Part shown: positions 18,267 through 27,601 of the stretch, piece by piece
Position numbering within the stretch: position 1 is the stretch's first letter
How the letters are laid out: the number at the start of each line of letters is the position of its first letter
NCBI RefSeq assembly: GCF_029193595.2
Contig: NZ_CP135052.1
Coordinates: 682,001 to 746,000, forward strand
Reading direction: 5' to 3'
Length of the DNA stretch: 64,000 bases
Source of the DNA: Providencia hangzhouensis
GTDB taxonomy: Bacteria > Pseudomonadota > Gammaproteobacteria > Enterobacterales > Enterobacteriaceae
The notes under the pieces: generated by a model
The model's input: the letters and a program-made list of their open reading frames with translations, nothing else
Database searches by the model: none
Told to the model about the DNA's origin: nothing
Program-made: the position numbers and the translations under genes

Positions 18267-19490
18267 ATGAAACGCACATTTATTATGGTTTTGGATTCCT
18301 TTGGGATCGGTGCAGCACATGATGCACATAAATTTGGTGATGAAGGTTCCAATACATTGGGTCACATCGCAGATGCTTGCGCCCGTGGCGAAGCGGATAT
18401 TGGTCGTAAAGGGCCTCTGCATTTACCTAATTTAACAAAATTAGGTTTAGGTAAAGCAGGAGAAGAATCAAGCGGTTCATTCCCTGCAGGTCTTGACCCT
18501 AATGCAGAAATTATTGGTGCGTATGGTTATGCGAGCGAAATTTCTTCAGGCAAAGATACGCCATCAGGCCACTGGGAAATCGCAGGTGTTCCTGTGTTAT
18601 TCGATTGGGGATATTTTTCTGATGAAGAAAATAGTTTCCCTCAAGAGTTACTGGATACGTTAGTTGAGAAAGCGAATTTACCGGGTTACTTAGGTAACTG
18701 CCACTCATCAGGTACGGTTATTTTGGATCAACTGGGTGAAGAGCATATGAAAACCGGGAAACCTATTTTCTATACCTCTGCTGACTCCGTATTCCAAATT
18801 GCGTGTCACGAAGAAACTTACGGCTTAGATAAACTGTATGAGCTGTGTGAAATTGCGCGTGAAGAGTTAACCAAAGGTGGTTATAACATTGGCCGTGTTA
18901 TCGCGCGTCCATTTGTTGGCGACAAAGCGGGTAACTTCACACGTACAGGTAACCGTCATGATTTAGCGGTAGAGCCACCAGCACCAACCGTATTGAAAAA
19001 ATTAGTTGATGAAAAACAAGGTGAAGTTGTTTCTATCGGTAAAATTGCGGATATTTACGCTCATGTCGGTATCACCAAGAAAATTAAAGCCACTGGTATC
19101 GATGCGCTATTCGATGCAACGGTAGAAGAAATGAAACTGGCAGGTGACAACACTATCGTTTTCACTAACTTTGTGGACTTTGACTCTGCATATGGCCACC
19201 GCCGTGATGTGGCAGGTTATGCTGCGGCATTAGAATTATTTGACCGCCGTTTACCTGAACTAATGAAATTAGTTAAAGAAGACGACATTCTAATTTTAAC
19301 GGCAGACCACGGTTGTGACCCAACCTGGCCAGGTACAGACCATACCCGTGAGCACATCCCAGTGTTGATTTATGGTCCAAAAGTGAAACCAGGTTCATTA
19401 GGTCACCGTGAAACTTTCGCAGATATTGGCCAGACTGTCGCGAAATACTTTGATTTGTCGCCGATGGATTATGGTAAACCAATGCTCTAA
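18267..19490 (+). CDS. deoB: Phosphopentomutase
   Basis: Interconverts (deoxy)ribose-1-phosphate and 5-phosphate, linking DeoA and DeoD to DeoC. At 407 residues it is an alkaline-phosphatase-superfamily enzyme with Mn-binding sites in [10 protein letters not shown] near the N-terminus, [10 protein letters not shown] carrying the phosphorylated threonine, and [21 protein letters not shown] near the C-terminus. GCAGGAGA precedes the ATG. It lies 52 bases after deoA. The usual close link to deoD is broken here by an ERIC element. Confidence 0.97.
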   Translation: MKRTFIMVLDSFGIGAAHDAHKFGDEGSNTLGHIADACARGEADIGRKGPLHLPNLTKLGLGKAGEESSGSFPAGLDPNAEIIGAYGYASEISSGKDTPSGHWEIAGVPVLFDWGYFSDEENSFPQELLDTLVEKANLPGYLGNCHSSGTVILDQLGEEHMKTGKPIFYTSADSVFQIACHEETYGLDKLYELCEIAREELTKGGYNIGRVIARPFVGDKAGNFTRTGNRHDLAVEPPAPTVLKKLVDEKQGEVVSIGKIADIYAHVGITKKIKATGIDALFDATVEEMKLAGDNTIVFTNFVDFDSAYGHRRDVAGYAAALELFDRRLPELMKLVKEDDILILTADHGCDPTWPGTDHTREHIPVLIYGPKVKPGSLGHRETFADIGQTVAKYFDLSPMDYGKPML

Positions 19491-19495
19491 CACCC

Positions 19496-19622
19496 ATTAC
19501 CCGTCATACTTTGAGCTGTAGCGGTGTTGGCTGCATAAAATCCCCCTAGTCACATACTGATGTATGCTCATAGGGATGATTTTCTTTGCCGCCTAGCTAC
19601 AACTCAAATTATTTAGGGTAAT
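19496..19622 (+). repeat. ERIC element, copy 1 (deoB-deoD)
   Basis: A 127-bp imperfect palindrome starting CCCGTCATACTTTGAGC and ending CAAATTATTTAGGGTAAT, with the central CACATACTGATGTATG, matches the enterobacterial repetitive intergenic consensus. It would be transcribed within the deo operon. Confidence 0.9.
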
Positions 19623-19670
19623 AGGTAAGTATGAAAGGTAGTGAGCGAGCTATTGAAGGGTAATAAGCTA

Positions 19671-19706
19671 GCTGTAGTTCGTTGGCTACGATTCAAATTG
19701 CTTAGG
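19671..19706. repeat. Possible ERIC remnant
   Basis: GCTGTAG...GTTGGCTACGATTCAAATTGCTTAGG joins ERIC left-arm and right-arm sequence without the centre, as an internally deleted copy would. The match is short and uncertain. Confidence 0.3.
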
Positions 19707-19729
19707 CCAGTAAGATACAGATTATTAAT

Positions 19730-19753
19730 AATAAGGTGGGAAGCCACCTTATT
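19730..19753 (+). other. Stem-loop upstream of deoD
   Basis: AATAAGGTGG-GAAG-CCACCTTATT is a perfect 10-bp stem with a 4-base loop, 37 bases before the deoD start. There is no following T run, so an RNA-stability or processing hairpin is more likely than a terminator. Confidence 0.6.
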
Positions 19754-19790
19754 CATTTGAAAATATTTAATCGTTTAAAGGGAAATAATC

Positions 19791-20507
19791 ATGGCAACTC
19801 CACATATTAATGCAGAAATGGGTGATTTCGCTGATGTCGTTCTGATGCCAGGCGATCCATTACGTGCAAAATACATCGCTGAAACCTTCCTTCAGGATGT
19901 TCGCCAAGTCAATAATGTGCGTGGCATGTTAGGTTTTACAGGGACTTATAAAGGTCGTAAAATTTCTGTTATGGGTCACGGTATGGGGATCCCTTCATGC
20001 TCCATTTATGCGAAAGAACTGATCACTGATTTTGGTGTAAAAGTGATTATTCGTGTGGGTTCATGTGGCGCAGTAATGGATGACGTAAAATTGCGTGATG
20101 TTGTGATCGGTATGGGCGCTTGTACTGATTCACGCGTTAACCGTCAACGCTTTAAAGAAAATGATTTTGCAGCGATCGCAGACTATGACTTAGTTCATAA
20201 TGCCGTTGAAGCAGCAAAAGCAAGAAACGTGAATGTACGTGTGGGTAACCTATTCTCAGCAGACCTATTCTACTCACCAGATCCTGATATGTTCAAAGTG
20301 ATGGAAAAATACGGCATCCTGGGCGTTGAAATGGAAGCCGCGGGTATCTATGGTGTTGCCGCGGAGTTTGGCGCACGCGCACTGACGATTTGTACTGTTT
20401 CTGATCACATCAAAACTGGCGAACAAACAACATCAGAAGAACGTCAAACCACATTCAATGAAATGATTGAGATTGCACTGGATTCAGTGTTGTTAGGCGA
20501 TAAATAG
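19791..20507 (+). CDS. deoD: Purine-nucleoside phosphorylase
   Basis: Phosphorolyses purine (deoxy)nucleosides to base and (deoxy)ribose-1-phosphate; the bacterial enzyme is a trimer-of-dimers hexamer. 238 residues, with [13 protein letters not shown] phosphate site, [14 protein letters not shown], the [13 protein letters not shown] ribose/base signature and catalytic Asp in [18 protein letters not shown] precedes the ATG. It lies 300 bases after deoB, so it may be read from the deo promoters through the ERIC or from a local promoter. Confidence 0.97.
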   Translation: MATPHINAEMGDFADVVLMPGDPLRAKYIAETFLQDVRQVNNVRGMLGFTGTYKGRKISVMGHGMGIPSCSIYAKELITDFGVKVIIRVGSCGAVMDDVKLRDVVIGMGACTDSRVNRQRFKENDFAAIADYDLVHNAVEAAKARNVNVRVGNLFSADLFYSPDPDMFKVMEKYGILGVEMEAAGIYGVAAEFGARALTICTVSDHIKTGEQTTSEERQTTFNEMIEIALDSVLLGDK

Positions 20508-20536
20508 TCGTTAATTACATACTGAGATGATTTTTT

Positions 20537-20564
20537 AAATGCCACGTATAGCGTGGCATTTTTT
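20537..20564 (+). terminator. Rho-independent terminator after deoD
   Basis: AATGCCACG/CGTGGCATT stem, 5-base loop, followed by a T run. It also serves the convergent ccdB end. Confidence 0.9.
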
Positions 20565-20578
20565 GTGAAATAAAAGCT

Positions 20579-20899
20579 CTAAATCCCCGAAATGATCATG
20601 TCAACAGCCGAAATAATTTTTGCATGAACATTCGGGATGATACAGACGAGGTCACGTGGTTTAAGTTTATTAATGGAAATAGTGGTTATGGATTTAGTGA
20701 TAATTACATGGTGAATACCATTAATATAAACCACAGGGGTTAGAGCCTTAACTTGTGAATTGTTATGCAATAATGGCGATATAGGCATGATAACACGTGA
20801 GTGATAGTCACTCAGTAGGTCATTTTGGATATCAATAAGATAAGGATATTGGTCTTTCGACCTGATTGATTTATTACGATAAACAGCATATTGAGGCAT
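20579..20899 (-). CDS. ccdB: CcdB-like toxin, variant C-terminus
   Basis: A 106-residue member of the CcdB/MazF-fold family. F-plasmid CcdB poisons DNA gyrase. The N-terminal Y-x-V-Y pattern, YLIDIQNDLL, RVIMPISPL and PVVYI blocks and the C-terminal end all align with CcdB. The terminal tripeptide of F CcdB is Trp-Gly-Ile and is needed for gyrase killing; here it is Ser-Gly-Ile, so the key Trp is missing. It starts in a TAATG overlap with the ccdA stop. It may be non-toxic or act differently; activity is not predictable from sequence. Confidence 0.82.
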   Translation of the reverse strand: MPQYAVYRNKSIRSKDQYPYLIDIQNDLLSDYHSRVIMPISPLLHNNSQVKALTPVVYINGIHHVIITKSITTISINKLKPRDLVCIIPNVHAKIISAVDMIISGI

Positions 20900-21087
20900 T
20901 AAATCACCCCATACTCATTATCATCAGTAAATAGCCCTGCTTGTTGTTCAAATTCGTTAAAGCTATCAATGTTTGTTCTATTTTTTTCTTTCCATTTGGC
21001 ATCAGAGCTTTGTTTGATAGTAAGGGGGAAATCTTGTTGTAGGTTTGCCTTATTTTGCATCTCAGTGAAATGATTTTGCGTTTTCAT
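20899..21087 (-). CDS. ccdA: CcdA-like antitoxin with atypical N-terminus
   Basis: A 62-residue antitoxin. The C-terminal half (KWKEKN ... FNEFEQQAGLFTDDNEYG) matches the toxin-wrapping tail of CcdA. The N-terminal 30 residues lack the ribbon-helix-helix beta strand seen in CcdA, and the protein is about 10 residues short. The 84 bases upstream contain no frame that restores it. AAGGTAGCCC precedes ATG 21087. It is translationally coupled to ccdB. Autoregulation by DNA binding, standard for CcdA, is therefore doubtful here. Confidence 0.78.
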   Translation of the reverse strand: MKTQNHFTEMQNKANLQQDFPLTIKQSSDAKWKEKNRTNIDSFNEFEQQAGLFTDDNEYGVI

Positions 21088-21171
21088 GGGCTACCTTAAA
21101 TTAAGTGGATAAGATGGGTATTACTTTAGGGTAGCACCACTATGCTGGCAACTGCGCTGGGCGTTTTAAGA

Positions 21172-21684
21172 CTAACTTTTTATCCGGCTCATCATCACGG
21201 CATCAACATATTGCCCATCACGAAATGCATAATCTTTCATGCGGCCTTCTAGCTCGAAGCCAAACTTTTCATACAGCCCAATGCCACTGCCATTTGCTGC
21301 GAATACTTCTAGCTCTATGCGATGGACATTGAGCCAGTTATCGCAGTAATCCACCATTACTTGCATCAGTTGTGAGCCAATACCTTTGCCTTGGTGAGTT
21401 TCACTAACGGTAATTCCGAAAGTTGCAACATGGCGACGGCGCACTTGGCTCGGTTGGCTAATTACAAGCAAACCCACAACGTCGTCACCAATAGTAGCAA
21501 CAAACTGGGTAACGAGCGGGTCATTTGCCCCAAGGCGAGCCTCCCACGTTTTTTCTGTTGGGTAAGGTAGCTGTAAGGTGTTGGCATACGCCGAATAGGC
21601 AGCGTGCATCTGGGTAACTGCCGGGACATCGTTTAATGTTGCTCTGCGGATGGTTATGTTGCCCACATCAAGTCTCTTTATCAT
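21172..21684 (-). CDS. GNAT acetyltransferase (AaaT/YhhY-like)
   Basis: A 170-residue single-domain GNAT protein. RRRHVATFGITVSETHQGKGIGSQLM carries the acetyl-CoA loop QGKGIG, and the C-terminal LYEKFGFELEGRMKDYAFRDGQYVDAVMM block closely resembles YhhY/AaaT, which acetylates free amino acids. It lies on the same strand, 84 bases upstream of ccdA. The substrate is inferred from the family only. The start is ATG 21684, although no clear Shine-Dalgarno sequence precedes it. Confidence 0.82.
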   Translation of the reverse strand: MIKRLDVGNITIRRATLNDVPAVTQMHAAYSAYANTLQLPYPTEKTWEARLGANDPLVTQFVATIGDDVVGLLVISQPSQVRRRHVATFGITVSETHQGKGIGSQLMQVMVDYCDNWLNVHRIELEVFAANGSGIGLYEKFGFELEGRMKDYAFRDGQYVDAVMMSRIKS

Positions 21685-21871
21685 TATTTATTACATATAA
21701 GGATGTTAATCCCACTCAATTGCCGCTGTGTCAATTAGATTATGCTAGATGTCAATGTGTTATTTAAATATACCATCTATGCATGGGAGTAGCGCTATCT
21801 GATATCGAATGTTTATCTATTTATCTATTATTTCTAAATATAATTTTCTATTAAAAAAGAGGAATAAAATT

Positions 21872-22960
21872 ATGGGGATTAATTTCATGAAAAATGATAC
21901 AAAGATAGTCAGCAGTGACACATTGGCTATAATGATTCAAAAGAAAGGAAATAAAGATAGCATAACTAAAAAAACAAAAAAAATAATTACTAATGAAATA
22001 GAAAGGTTAATACAGACTAAATCAGAAGAAAATTCAAAGATGTTATGTAGTAGCTGGTTATCTTTGGATAAGATAAAGTCTTATAAAGTAAAGCAAGAGT
22101 TAATGATGTGTTTTTCTGATAATATGATTAAAGTTGATAATGCTCACCCAACCATAGGGAGTAGAAAATCAAATCATGAGGTTAATGAACCTATAGCTTT
22201 ATCAGGAGAAGACAATCAAAAATCAAACAGTAGTAATGGTATTGAAAAAGGAAAACCAATGAATCTAAATGATAATTATTTAGATTCATCATCTATAGAT
22301 GGAGAATTACAGTTGAGGATATCACTTAACTGTGACTCTTCTATAAAGAAACTGAAAGAGTCTTTGATATCTTACTTGGCAGGAAAGGAAATAACGGAAT
22401 GTAAAATCAAAAAAATCACAAAACTAATTGATGAGTTAAATAAAAAACAAGATTTAATCGTGATTAAAACAAGAATAGCAGAAGCGTTTGGAATTACTTC
22501 ATTAAATGATAGTAATCCTGAAGAAATAGTGAATATCTTCATTGGTAAACTAAATGGTAAAATTAGTAATATTGAATTTAAAAATAAGGCTACATCAACT
22601 ACTGATCTGATGGAATTCCATATTAAAAATATTTTAAATTACAATGACTTAATGGATGATTTTAAACCGGAAATCCCTATTGAATTAAAGGCGGACATTG
22701 ATTCGGCTATTGAGAAAAATGATTTTCATAGAGTTAAATCTCTATTGAATAAAATAAAAAGAAATAAAGTTTCAGATATTTACTCATCAGTCAGAAGTTA
22801 CTTGAGGTATGGGAAAATTTTTCCGAATGGAAGTGACGATGATGAGAAAATAGAAAAAATCATTCATGAGATAGAAAACCCAAGTGTTAAACACAGAATT
22901 TTAAATTTCTTTATGGATATGAAATTTAAAATATTAAAATTATATAATAAATTATTTTAA
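21872..22960 (+). CDS. A+T-rich orphan protein of unknown function
   Basis: I do not recognise this 362-residue protein. It is rich in Lys, Asn, Ser and Ile, has no transmembrane segment and no signal peptide, and its base composition is visibly more A+T-rich than the flanking genes, which suggests transfer. The N-terminal 130 residues look disordered and polar. The C-terminal half is predicted mostly helical, with KIKKITKLIDELNKK and a basic end (KFKILKLYNKLF). ATG 21872 follows AAAGAGGAAT; the frame is open upstream to 21809. It is a lone gene ending at a hairpin terminator. A secreted effector or defence protein are both possible but unsupported. Confidence 0.7.
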   Translation: MGINFMKNDTKIVSSDTLAIMIQKKGNKDSITKKTKKIITNEIERLIQTKSEENSKMLCSSWLSLDKIKSYKVKQELMMCFSDNMIKVDNAHPTIGSRKSNHEVNEPIALSGEDNQKSNSSNGIEKGKPMNLNDNYLDSSSIDGELQLRISLNCDSSIKKLKESLISYLAGKEITECKIKKITKLIDELNKKQDLIVIKTRIAEAFGITSLNDSNPEEIVNIFIGKLNGKISNIEFKNKATSTTDLMEFHIKNILNYNDLMDDFKPEIPIELKADIDSAIEKNDFHRVKSLLNKIKRNKVSDIYSSVRSYLRYGKIFPNGSDDDEKIEKIIHEIENPSVKHRILNFFMDMKFKILKLYNKLF

Positions 22961-23003
22961 ATGGACTCTGCTTAGAGAGTTATATGAAAAAAGTCAATCT
23001 TAG

Positions 23004-23039
23004 AAAGAATGGCTAACAGCTGTTTGATAGCCATTCTTT
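23004..23039. terminator. Bidirectional terminator
   Basis: AAAGAATGGCTA pairs with TAGCCATTCTTT around a 12-base loop, between the orphan gene and the convergent pqqL end, followed by TTTTA. Confidence 0.85.
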
Positions 23040-23053
23040 TATTTATTAGGCAA

Positions 23054-25843
23054 TCAAGGCGTCATCATAAATACTTTTGAATTTCGCCCTAAATATTGAT
23101 GTGCTAAACGGTTAATATCCTCAACCGTGAGTTGGCGAATAATATCTTGCTCTTGGTTTAACCGCTGAAATTGACCATCATCGCTGGCAATCTGCGCTAG
23201 AGCCTCAGTCCAGTAGCTCGAGCTATCAGTGACTTGTGAATTTTCAGTGAGCCAAGTATTTTTCGCTTCGGTTAATTCTTTTTCACTTATACCCGTTTGA
23301 CGAATTTGCCCAATCGTTTTTTGGGCGATTTGCGTCATTTCCTGTGCACGTTCTGGCGAGGTGGTGAAATTCAAGCGCGCGAGGTAATACGGTTGCGGTT
23401 TCTTCGCGAGCATCTGTGAAAAGCCAAGCGCATAAATACCACTCGCTTTCTCACGTAGTTCACCACGTAAGCGTTGGCTCACAATGGTATCAATTAATTG
23501 AATCGCTAAGCTGTCTTGCTGGTTCCAGACAGCAGGTGACGCGAACTGAATACTCACCATGCTCTTATCGCTGCTGCTGATAGGATAAGTTTTATTAAAA
23601 CTCGCCATTTTTGGCATGATCCCTTGGTCGCGAGATACCAGTTTTTGGTTACTGTGTGGCAGTGAGGCAACCCATTGCTCTAACAGAGGTTTTAGATCAC
23701 GGCTATTCATTGCACCTGTAATGACCAGTGTCATATCTGCTGTTGAGGTGAGTAATTGGCGGTTAGCTTGCTGCAACTGCTGAGCCGTAAATTGCTGCCA
23801 GCTGCCCTTTGGGTTAATCACCAAAAATTCACCGTGGGTATAGCTTTCCCGATTAATATTATCAAGGAAAGTGCGTTCTACGGGAGTTTTGGATAAGTTT
23901 AAAGTAAAAGATTGTTTTTGTTGCTCTAATTTTTCACCACTAAATTGCGGAGCGGTGAGTTTTAAATTGAGTAACTGTAGCGCTGTTTCGAGGTTATCGA
24001 CAGGGGCTTTTCCGCGAAAACCATGTGTCAGCAATTCACTGTATGGGCGAACGCTAATTTGGTTTTGTTTTGCCAGCAGAGCCAGATCACGCGCACTGTA
24101 ATTTCCATAACCGCTGCTTTCAGGAAGTTTCAACGCCCAATCCGTTAAACCTGCCGTTTGTTGTGTTTCTAACGAACGGCCACCCGGTAATTGCAAGTTA
24201 AATTGAATATCATCTTTCAGGTTTTTATCTGTTTTAACAATTACCTGAATGCCATTACTCAAAGTCCAATGTTCCGTTTTTTCAACGGGCAGCTTAGATT
24301 GATCAACAATACTGCCTTTTATGGATTGGGGTAATTGCAGTTGAATGGCTTTGGAGCGCAGCGTAAATGGCCCTGGTGTGCTTTGGCGTATTTTAAGCCA
24401 TTGCTGATTAAATGCCGATTTATCAATAGTAGGGGCATCAGTATCAGGCCCAATTAATGCTAAACGCGGGGAAGCGGTTTGTAGGAATTTAGCGACATGC
24501 TGTTGTAAGTCCTGCGGCTTAACGGATTTCATTAACTGGTAGCTGTTATCTAACTGTTGGCGCTTATTCCACATTGGCATGTCGTATTCAAGCGCCGTCG
24601 TCAGTTGCCCTGCTAAATATTCATTACTATAACGTTGCTCTGAAGCGGCTTGCAGGCTGAATTTTTTCAACATCGCTTGCTTTGCAGAATCAAGTTCTTC
24701 TTGGGTAACCGGCTCAGTAGCAAGGCGTTGTAATTCTGTAAATAAAATCTCAGTTGCACCTTGGTAATCATTACCTTTCGGGTGGATGATCATCAACTGT
24801 TGTAAGCGCTGGTTATCTAACATTGCCCCTTGTTCATTGATGCTAATCGACGGCAAAATGCCGTTATCCACCATAACGGAGAAACGTTGGTTTAAAATGG
24901 CCAACCAGAGGTTATCCAGTAAATCTTCCGACTGCCCTAAACGGGTATTTAGCGGTGCGCTAACATCCTTTTGTAAGGCAAATTGCACATAACGCGCCCC
25001 TTGCTCTTTATCAAATACACCTTGCACTAACATATTGGTTGAATGGGCAAATTGTTTCCATTGCGGGTTATCTTCTGCCACTTTTTTGGGTTTAGGGAGC
25101 GCAAATAAATTATCAACCTGATTGCGTACTGATGAACTATTGAAATCACCAATAATTAATAGTGACATTCGCTGAGGCTGATACCATGTTTGATAATAGT
25201 CTTTCGCTTGCTCAATCGGAGCATTGCGTACCACATCTAATGAGCCAATTGGGTTGCGATCGACGTAACGGCTACCGTGGTAGCGTAATTTTTCTAAGCT
25301 GTCATTGATGCGATAGCCCATCCCTTGGCGTAAGCGCCACTCTTCGACAATTACAGGGCGCTCTTTTTCAAAGGCTTCTTGGTCAAAGGTCATATTTGAC
25401 GCCCAATCGGCCATCACTTGTAAGCCTGTGGCGACTTGTGCTGTCGTGGCTTCGGGGAGTGATAATTTATATAGCGTGGAATTTAAACTCGTAATGGCAT
25501 TCACATGGCTACCGAGTTTAAGCCCTTGGTGTTCCAGCTGTTTGAACCCCGTGGTTCCCGGAAAATGTTTGGTGCCTTTAAACGCCATATGTTCAGTAAA
25601 GTGTGCGAGGCCAAGCTGCTGTTCATTTTCTTGTAATGAGCCGCTACTGACCAATAAACGCAGTTCAACTCCGGGTTGATTACGTTGCAGAAGGTAAACT
25701 TGTAGCCCATTGTCGAGTTGATAGTGTTGAAGGTCACCGCGCACAGGTAACAGTGAGGTTGAATTTTGGCTCACCGATGTACTGCCTGCGCAGCCACCGA
25801 GCAGAATGCTTATTAATGTGGCGAAGGTAATTTTATGAAGCAT
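23054..25843 (-). CDS. pqqL: M16 zinc metallopeptidase, PqqL/FusC-like lipoprotein
   Basis: A 929-residue M16 peptidase built of two homologous halves. The inverted zinc motif H81-F-T-E84-H85 is intact and the distal glutamate lies in ERPVIVEEW. The N-terminus carries a lipobox LGGC (C18), so it is tethered in the periplasm. PqqL/FusC proteases degrade imported ferredoxin to release its iron in Pectobacterium and some E. coli. The gene overlaps the yddA-like ABC gene by 11 bases and is the last of the receptor-ABC-protease run, matching the E. coli order yddA, yddB, pqqL with the receptor moved first. The substrate here is inferred. PQQ synthesis is not implied. Confidence 0.88.
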   Translation of the reverse strand: MLHKITFATLISILLGGCAGSTSVSQNSTSLLPVRGDLQHYQLDNGLQVYLLQRNQPGVELRLLVSSGSLQENEQQLGLAHFTEHMAFKGTKHFPGTTGFKQLEHQGLKLGSHVNAITSLNSTLYKLSLPEATTAQVATGLQVMADWASNMTFDQEAFEKERPVIVEEWRLRQGMGYRINDSLEKLRYHGSRYVDRNPIGSLDVVRNAPIEQAKDYYQTWYQPQRMSLLIIGDFNSSSVRNQVDNLFALPKPKKVAEDNPQWKQFAHSTNMLVQGVFDKEQGARYVQFALQKDVSAPLNTRLGQSEDLLDNLWLAILNQRFSVMVDNGILPSISINEQGAMLDNQRLQQLMIIHPKGNDYQGATEILFTELQRLATEPVTQEELDSAKQAMLKKFSLQAASEQRYSNEYLAGQLTTALEYDMPMWNKRQQLDNSYQLMKSVKPQDLQQHVAKFLQTASPRLALIGPDTDAPTIDKSAFNQQWLKIRQSTPGPFTLRSKAIQLQLPQSIKGSIVDQSKLPVEKTEHWTLSNGIQVIVKTDKNLKDDIQFNLQLPGGRSLETQQTAGLTDWALKLPESSGYGNYSARDLALLAKQNQISVRPYSELLTHGFRGKAPVDNLETALQLLNLKLTAPQFSGEKLEQQKQSFTLNLSKTPVERTFLDNINRESYTHGEFLVINPKGSWQQFTAQQLQQANRQLLTSTADMTLVITGAMNSRDLKPLLEQWVASLPHSNQKLVSRDQGIMPKMASFNKTYPISSSDKSMVSIQFASPAVWNQQDSLAIQLIDTIVSQRLRGELREKASGIYALGFSQMLAKKPQPYYLARLNFTTSPERAQEMTQIAQKTIGQIRQTGISEKELTEAKNTWLTENSQVTDSSSYWTEALAQIASDDGQFQRLNQEQDIIRQLTVEDINRLAHQYLGRNSKVFMMTP

Positions 25844-27539
25844 ATTCAGGCGTTCCTGTATTTAAGGATTTTTCACTCGCAGGTTCAACGAGCAATATTT
25901 GTTGTTCCGCAAATTGAGCAACGAAGCTTTGATGGCTAACCAAAACAATGGCGCTGTCATGTAACTCAGCTTTCAATAGAGCGAGGAGTTCTAATGCGCT
26001 GTTTTCATCAAGGGCGGAGGTGGTTTCATCCAATAAAAGCAGTTTTGGTCGGTTGAGCAATAAACGCGCAAACATAATGCGCTGCTGTTCTCCACCAGAT
26101 AGGCGGTTGTTCCAATCGGTTTCGAGTGCTAATTGATGATGCAGTTTTTCCAAACCGACTAACATCAATGCATATTGAAAATCTTGCTGGCTAAATTGGG
26201 ATGCCGCTTTGGGATAAGCTAATAAGCTATCAAGCCGACTAATTGGTAAATAGAGACGCTGTGGGATCCACATAACTTTTTCTGTTCGGCTAATAGTACC
26301 GTTGAAGAAAGGCCAATGCCCACTTAGCGTACGTAATAAGGTGGATTTTCCAATGCCAGAACGGCCACTAATCAAGGTTAATTCACCTTGTTTGGCGGTG
26401 ATATTCACGGAATTAATTAAACAGCGGTTGTCTGCGGTAGAAATGGATAACTTAGCCACCAGAGGTGGCGATTTTTCGTCGATAGTAACCACAGCTTTGT
26501 TATCGTTTTCCAATAAAACCACAAAGTTGTATAAACGGGAGACCGTGGCTTGCCATGCGGCGATTTCTTTATAGGCAAAAATAAACCAACCGAGTGAAGT
26601 CGCAACACTGGTAAAGGCTTGGCGCAATTGCATTAAGCCACCTAACATGATTTCACCCGCAAGGAATTTAGGCAGTGCGAGTAATACAGGTGCTAAAGCG
26701 GTAACTTGTTGGTAACCCACTGTATAAAAAGATAAATTTCTTTCACAGCGAATAAGGCGGTTCCAGTTGCTGATAATTTCACCAAAGCGCCCCATCAGTT
26801 CTTTTCTATCTTGAGTTTCACCGCGTTGCCCTGCGATGGCATCACCGTGTTGGCGGCAATTAATTAGCGAGCTACGGTAATCCGCTTCGCGGCGCTGCTT
26901 ATCCATATGCAAACGGCGTAGCGGAAAACCTATCCATTGGGTAAGTGCAATACCAATGAGGGTATAAATAATACAAGCCCAGAACATATACCCGGGGATG
27001 GTCCAGTCGCTATCGGCAAAATTAAACGACAGGCTACCGGAAAGCGTCCAAAGAATGGCGGCAAATGAAATCAGCGTTAGCATTGAGTGAAGGAATGTCA
27101 CCACTAAATTTAATGTTGATTCAATCAGTAAACGGATATCTTCAGCGATACGTTGGTCTGGGTTATCGGGTTCTTGTGATGTCAGCCTTAACAGGTAATG
27201 TTTACTATTGGGGGATAACCAACGGCTAAGTACTTGCTCAGTCATGCCTTTGCGCCAGCGGATAATCAGCATTTGTTTTAGGTAATTACCCATAACGACG
27301 ACAAAAATCAGCCCACTAACTAAGATCACAAAGTACTGCAACAGTCCATATAGGGCTTGGCCGTCGAGTTTTTGTAGGGCGTTATAAAAGTCGCCGTTCC
27401 ACATGTTCATTTTGACGTTGAACCACACCGAGGACAAGGTGAGCCCGAGTGAGGCAAACAGCAGTATCCAGCACAAAAGGGCAGCACGCTGCCCCCAAAA
27501 AGGTTTTACTAAATAGAAAAATTGTTTCAGTGTCTTCAT
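25833..27539 (-). CDS. yddA: SbmA/BacA-type ABC transporter, YddA/FusD-like
   Basis: A 568-residue fused half-transporter of the inner membrane. Residues 1 to about 335 form an SbmA/BacA-like membrane domain (MNMWNGDFYNALQ, six hydrophobic segments). The C-terminal ATPase domain has Walker A GRSGIGKST, signature LSGGEQQR, Walker B LLLLDETTS and switch His in LVSHQSF. Two chains would form a homodimer. In Fus systems FusD is thought to clear peptide fragments or move products across the inner membrane; the direction is not known. It starts 62 bases after the receptor gene stop and overlaps pqqL. Confidence 0.87.
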   Translation of the reverse strand: MKTLKQFFYLVKPFWGQRAALLCWILLFASLGLTLSSVWFNVKMNMWNGDFYNALQKLDGQALYGLLQYFVILVSGLIFVVVMGNYLKQMLIIRWRKGMTEQVLSRWLSPNSKHYLLRLTSQEPDNPDQRIAEDIRLLIESTLNLVVTFLHSMLTLISFAAILWTLSGSLSFNFADSDWTIPGYMFWACIIYTLIGIALTQWIGFPLRRLHMDKQRREADYRSSLINCRQHGDAIAGQRGETQDRKELMGRFGEIISNWNRLIRCERNLSFYTVGYQQVTALAPVLLALPKFLAGEIMLGGLMQLRQAFTSVATSLGWFIFAYKEIAAWQATVSRLYNFVVLLENDNKAVVTIDEKSPPLVAKLSISTADNRCLINSVNITAKQGELTLISGRSGIGKSTLLRTLSGHWPFFNGTISRTEKVMWIPQRLYLPISRLDSLLAYPKAASQFSQQDFQYALMLVGLEKLHHQLALETDWNNRLSGGEQQRIMFARLLLNRPKLLLLDETTSALDENSALELLALLKAELHDSAIVLVSHQSFVAQFAEQQILLVEPASEKSLNTGTPEYAS

Positions 27540-27601
27540 GACGTTTTATTCATTTGTTGTTTTAATTGTTTAACGAGTTTTATTGCTCACATTGCTGGGA
27601 A

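Noticed and set aside
23054..25843. PQQ biosynthesis gene
   Set aside because: Despite the name PqqL, no pqqABCDE genes are present, and the receptor/ABC/TonB context points to periplasmic degradation of imported protein.
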